This document shows positions 13,137 through 15,139 of a DNA stretch of 15,139 nucleotides, piece by piece; within the stretch, counting starts at the first letter, position 1; each line of letters opens with the position of its first letter. Under the pieces are notes generated by a model, which saw only the letters and a program-made list of their open reading frames with translations, did no database searches and had not been told where the DNA came from. The stretch lies in assembly GCA_017540285.1 (NCBI GenBank), contig JAFYBI010000503.1, positions 1 through 15,139 of the forward strand. Direction: 5' to 3'. A program made the position numbers and the translations under genes. Source of the DNA: Clostridia bacterium (GTDB lineage Bacteria; Bacillota; Clostridia; Oscillospirales; CAG-272).

Positions 13137-15139
13137 TCAGGGGGTGAGAGCAGCGGCGGCGGTCTCGGCGACGGGGAAGTGCAGGGTCGCCTTGAAGAGG
13201 TCGCCGTCGATCGCGAGGGTGAGCGCGCCGCCCTGGAGCTCCGTCAGACTCTTCGCGATGGAAAGCCCGAGGCCGTTGCCCTCCGTCGCGCTCGAACGGC
13301 TGGCGTCGCCGCGCACGAACCGCTCCATCAGCTCGTCCGGCGAGACGTTCAGGGGATCGCGCGACACGTTGCGGAAGGTGACGACGGCGAAGCGGTTGAT
13401 CTCCTCGAGCGTCAGGTACACCCGCGTCCCGCTCTGCCCGTATTTCAGGATGTTGTTCATCAGATTGTCGAACACCCGCCAGAGCCGCCGCCCGTCCGCG
13501 AGGATCGGTACCGGGTGATCGGGATGCGCCATGCAGAGGGTCATTCCGGCGTCCTGCAGCCGCTGCTCGTATTCGCCCGCCGCCTGTTCGAGGAACACCG
13601 ACGCGTCGCACGGCGCGAGCGTGACGTCGAGGTTCCCGGTCGAGGCCTTCGACGCTTCCACGAGATCGTCGATGAGGCGCTTCAGACGCACGGACTGCCG
13701 CGTGAGGACCTCCGTGTATTCCCGCACCTTCTCATTCCCGGAATCCTCCTTCGAGAGCAGGTCGGTGTAGTTGATGATCGAGGTGAGCGGCGTCTTGATG
13801 TCGTGCGAGACGTTCGTGATGAGCTCGGTCTTCATCCGCTCGCTCTTCATGCGCTCCTCCACGGCGCGGTTCATCCCGATCCCGATGCGGTTCAGGGTGT
13901 CCGCCTGTTTCTTGAGGTCCGGCGGCATTCCCTCGGGATCGACGTGATACGACAGATTCCCGGATGCCAGCGCCTCGCCGCCCTTTGCGAGCTTTCTGAG
14001 AGATAATGTGCGCCAGAGGGCGATGCCGAGGAGAACGATGGCTTCGATCACATGAAAGATCCAATAGACCTCGACATCCGGATACGACGCGCCGAACACC
14101 ACGATTTCATAGAGAAGCAGCGCGATAAACAGTACGATGATCTTCCAGATCTGCGGGATCGCCGAAATCCCGCGCACCACGGCCAGCGAGGCCTTTTTGA
14201 GCATCTGCCCGAGCCATTTGACGGCGGCCCGGAGCAGCGTGAGCACGCGCCAGACGACGGTGTTTTTGAAGAGCGTCCCCGTCTTGATCCGCGCCGAAGC
14301 GCTCATGAGCAGGCCGAGCCCGACGCACGCGGTGAGCAGGGTACTGCCGGCGACCCGCGCAGCCATAGTAAAGCCGGTGCTTCCGACTCCGAGTCCGCTC
14401 ATCAGATCCAGAAACAGGGCGACCGGCACAATACAGACGGCGGCGAGCAGATCAAAGGGAACCGCGTGCAGCGGACCTGAGAAGAGTCCGGCCTGCCGCG
14501 GTCTGCGGGCGGAGGCGCACATCAGCAGGATGAAGCACAGGATCGCAAGCAGAAAGCTCACCGCGCCGATGGGATAGACGGCATACCGCAGCCCGTACAC
14601 GGCGCCGTAAACGATATGCACGAACGGGTATCCGTCCTCGACGGGCAGACCGTCGGCGAGCATGCCGTACAGACGATAGATGCGGGTGTTGTCATGAAGA
14701 TATTCTCCGCGGTCTCTCACCGGTCTTTCCAGTGTGATGTCCGTGAAGGTCTCCGTTTCGTCATACATGTTGCGGTATTCACTCAGATAGACGAGGATCT
14801 CCTTCCAGCCGTTTTCGTATGTGTAGTTTTCCATTCCCGCGATTGCCTGTACGTTGGATGCGGCGATCTCTCCGTTCTCGTCAAAGAGGACATAGCGCAG
14901 GTTGGTCGCGGTGTCCGAGTAAACCACGTCGAGCGGCTCGGCGGCATAATAATCGGCATACAGAAGATGGTGCACGATGAGTTTGGCGTCTCGGCGCATT
15001 CTGGAAAGATCTACCTTTTCGATCAGCAGGTCCTTCGGTGTCGTGTAGAATTCCTCGTTGAACATCAGCCAGGCCGAGACCACGCAGCCGACGGTCAGCG
15101 CGGCGCAGAGGATGACGGCGGCGAACAGAAGCGCCTTCC
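13137..15139 (-). CDS. Multi-pass sensor histidine kinase (N-terminus outside window)
   Basis: A sensor histidine kinase open to the right edge; a GTG at 15083 is in frame, but codons further upstream (KALLFAAVILCAAL...) form a membrane helix, so the true start is outside. After this first helix comes an extracytoplasmic region of ~160 residues (about 15065-14585), then about five more membrane helices (14580-14010). Next are a HAMP-like linker and the dimerisation domain with NVSHDIKTPLTS; the phosphorylated His is at 13805-13803. The ATPase domain has an N box (DNLMNNILKYG, ~13472-13440) and a G2 box GNGLGLSIAKS (~13281-13249). The usual DxGxG of the G1 box is not visible between FRNVSRDPLN and ERFVRGD. 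It should signal to a response regulator, probably encoded upstream outside the window. The signal is unknown. It is separated from the MoxR operon by a terminator. Confidence 0.9.
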   Translation of the reverse strand, partial: KALLFAAVILCAALTVGCVVSAWLMFNEEFYTTPKDLLIEKVDLSRMRRDAKLIVHHLLYADYYAAEPLDVVYSDTATNLRYVLFDENGEIAASNVQAIAGMENYTYENGWKEILVYLSEYRNMYDETETFTDITLERPVRDRGEYLHDNTRIYRLYGMLADGLPVEDGYPFVHIVYGAVYGLRYAVYPIGAVSFLLAILCFILLMCASARRPRQAGLFSGPLHAVPFDLLAAVCIVPVALFLDLMSGLGVGSTGFTMAARVAGSTLLTACVGLGLLMSASARIKTGTLFKNTVVWRVLTLLRAAVKWLGQMLKKASLAVVRGISAIPQIWKIIVLFIALLLYEIVVFGASYPDVEVYWIFHVIEAIVLLGIALWRTLSLRKLAKGGEALASGNLSYHVDPEGMPPDLKKQADTLNRIGIGMNRAVEERMKSERMKTELITNVSHDIKTPLTSIINYTDLLSKEDSGNEKVREYTEVLTRQSVRLKRLIDDLVEASKASTGNLDVTLAPCDASVFLEQAAGEYEQRLQDAGMTLCMAHPDHPVPILADGRRLWRVFDNLMNNILKYGQSGTRVYLTLEEINRFAVVTFRNVSRDPLNVSPDELMERFVRGDASRSSATEGNGLGLSIAKSLTELQGGALTLAIDGDLFKATLHFPVAETAAAALTP

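Noticed and set aside
11068..13518. 816-residue open frame on the plus strand
   Set aside because: It runs antisense through DUF58, MoxR, their promoter, the terminator and the kinase 3' end; it is low complexity and charged, and no real gene would ignore those boundaries.
1..15139. Mobile elements, CRISPR, tRNA or phage genes
   Set aside because: No transposase, integrase, repeat-spacer pattern, tRNA-like fold or phage structural motif was seen on either strand by eye.

Overview
The window looks like chromosomal DNA of a GC-rich, anaerobic Gram-positive bacterium, probably a gut-associated member of the Clostridia (Oscillospirales or Christensenellales type). I infer this from GGAGG-type ribosome binding sites, sigma-A-like promoters, a lipoprotein solute-binding protein with an acidic Thr/Pro/Glu linker, and the family mix (GH38 mannosidase, UroD-like protein, AraC regulator). 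No rRNA, tRNA, CRISPR array or insertion sequence was seen. Coding density is high; no gene-free stretch exceeds 300 bases. The longest is the 195-base divergent control region at 7698-7892.

Region 1 (1-3277, rightward) is a tightly coupled operon: the C-terminal part of a GH38 alpha-mannosidase (start outside the window), a ROK-family sugar kinase, a GmhA-like SIS phosphosugar isomerase and a short transaldolase/fructose-6-phosphate aldolase-like enzyme. Start and stop codons overlap at all three junctions. The set reads as release of mannose, phosphorylation, isomerisation and aldol cleavage or transfer. It ends at a hairpin shared with the converging leftward operon.

Region 2 (3328-7697, leftward) runs UroD-family protein, sugar-binding lipoprotein, beta-propeller glycosidase-like protein, then an alpha/beta-hydrolase esterase that also has its own promoter. 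No ABC permease genes lie here, so the binding protein must use a transporter encoded elsewhere. A divergent AraC-family regulator (7893-8798) is the obvious controller. The intergenic region holds two face-to-face extended -10 promoters and three copies of a TTTTGTCCG element. Two copies lie 21 bp apart just upstream of the leftward promoter, the geometry of an AraC-type activator site.

Region 3 (8868-12948, leftward) is a MoxR ATPase - DUF58 - membrane transglutaminase operon. It has a near-consensus promoter (TTGACA-17-TATGAT) and ends at a bidirectional terminator shared with the AraC gene.

Region 4 (13137 to the right edge, leftward) is a multi-pass sensor histidine kinase whose N-terminus is cut by the window. 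It ends at a strong hairpin terminator. A response regulator would be expected beyond the window.
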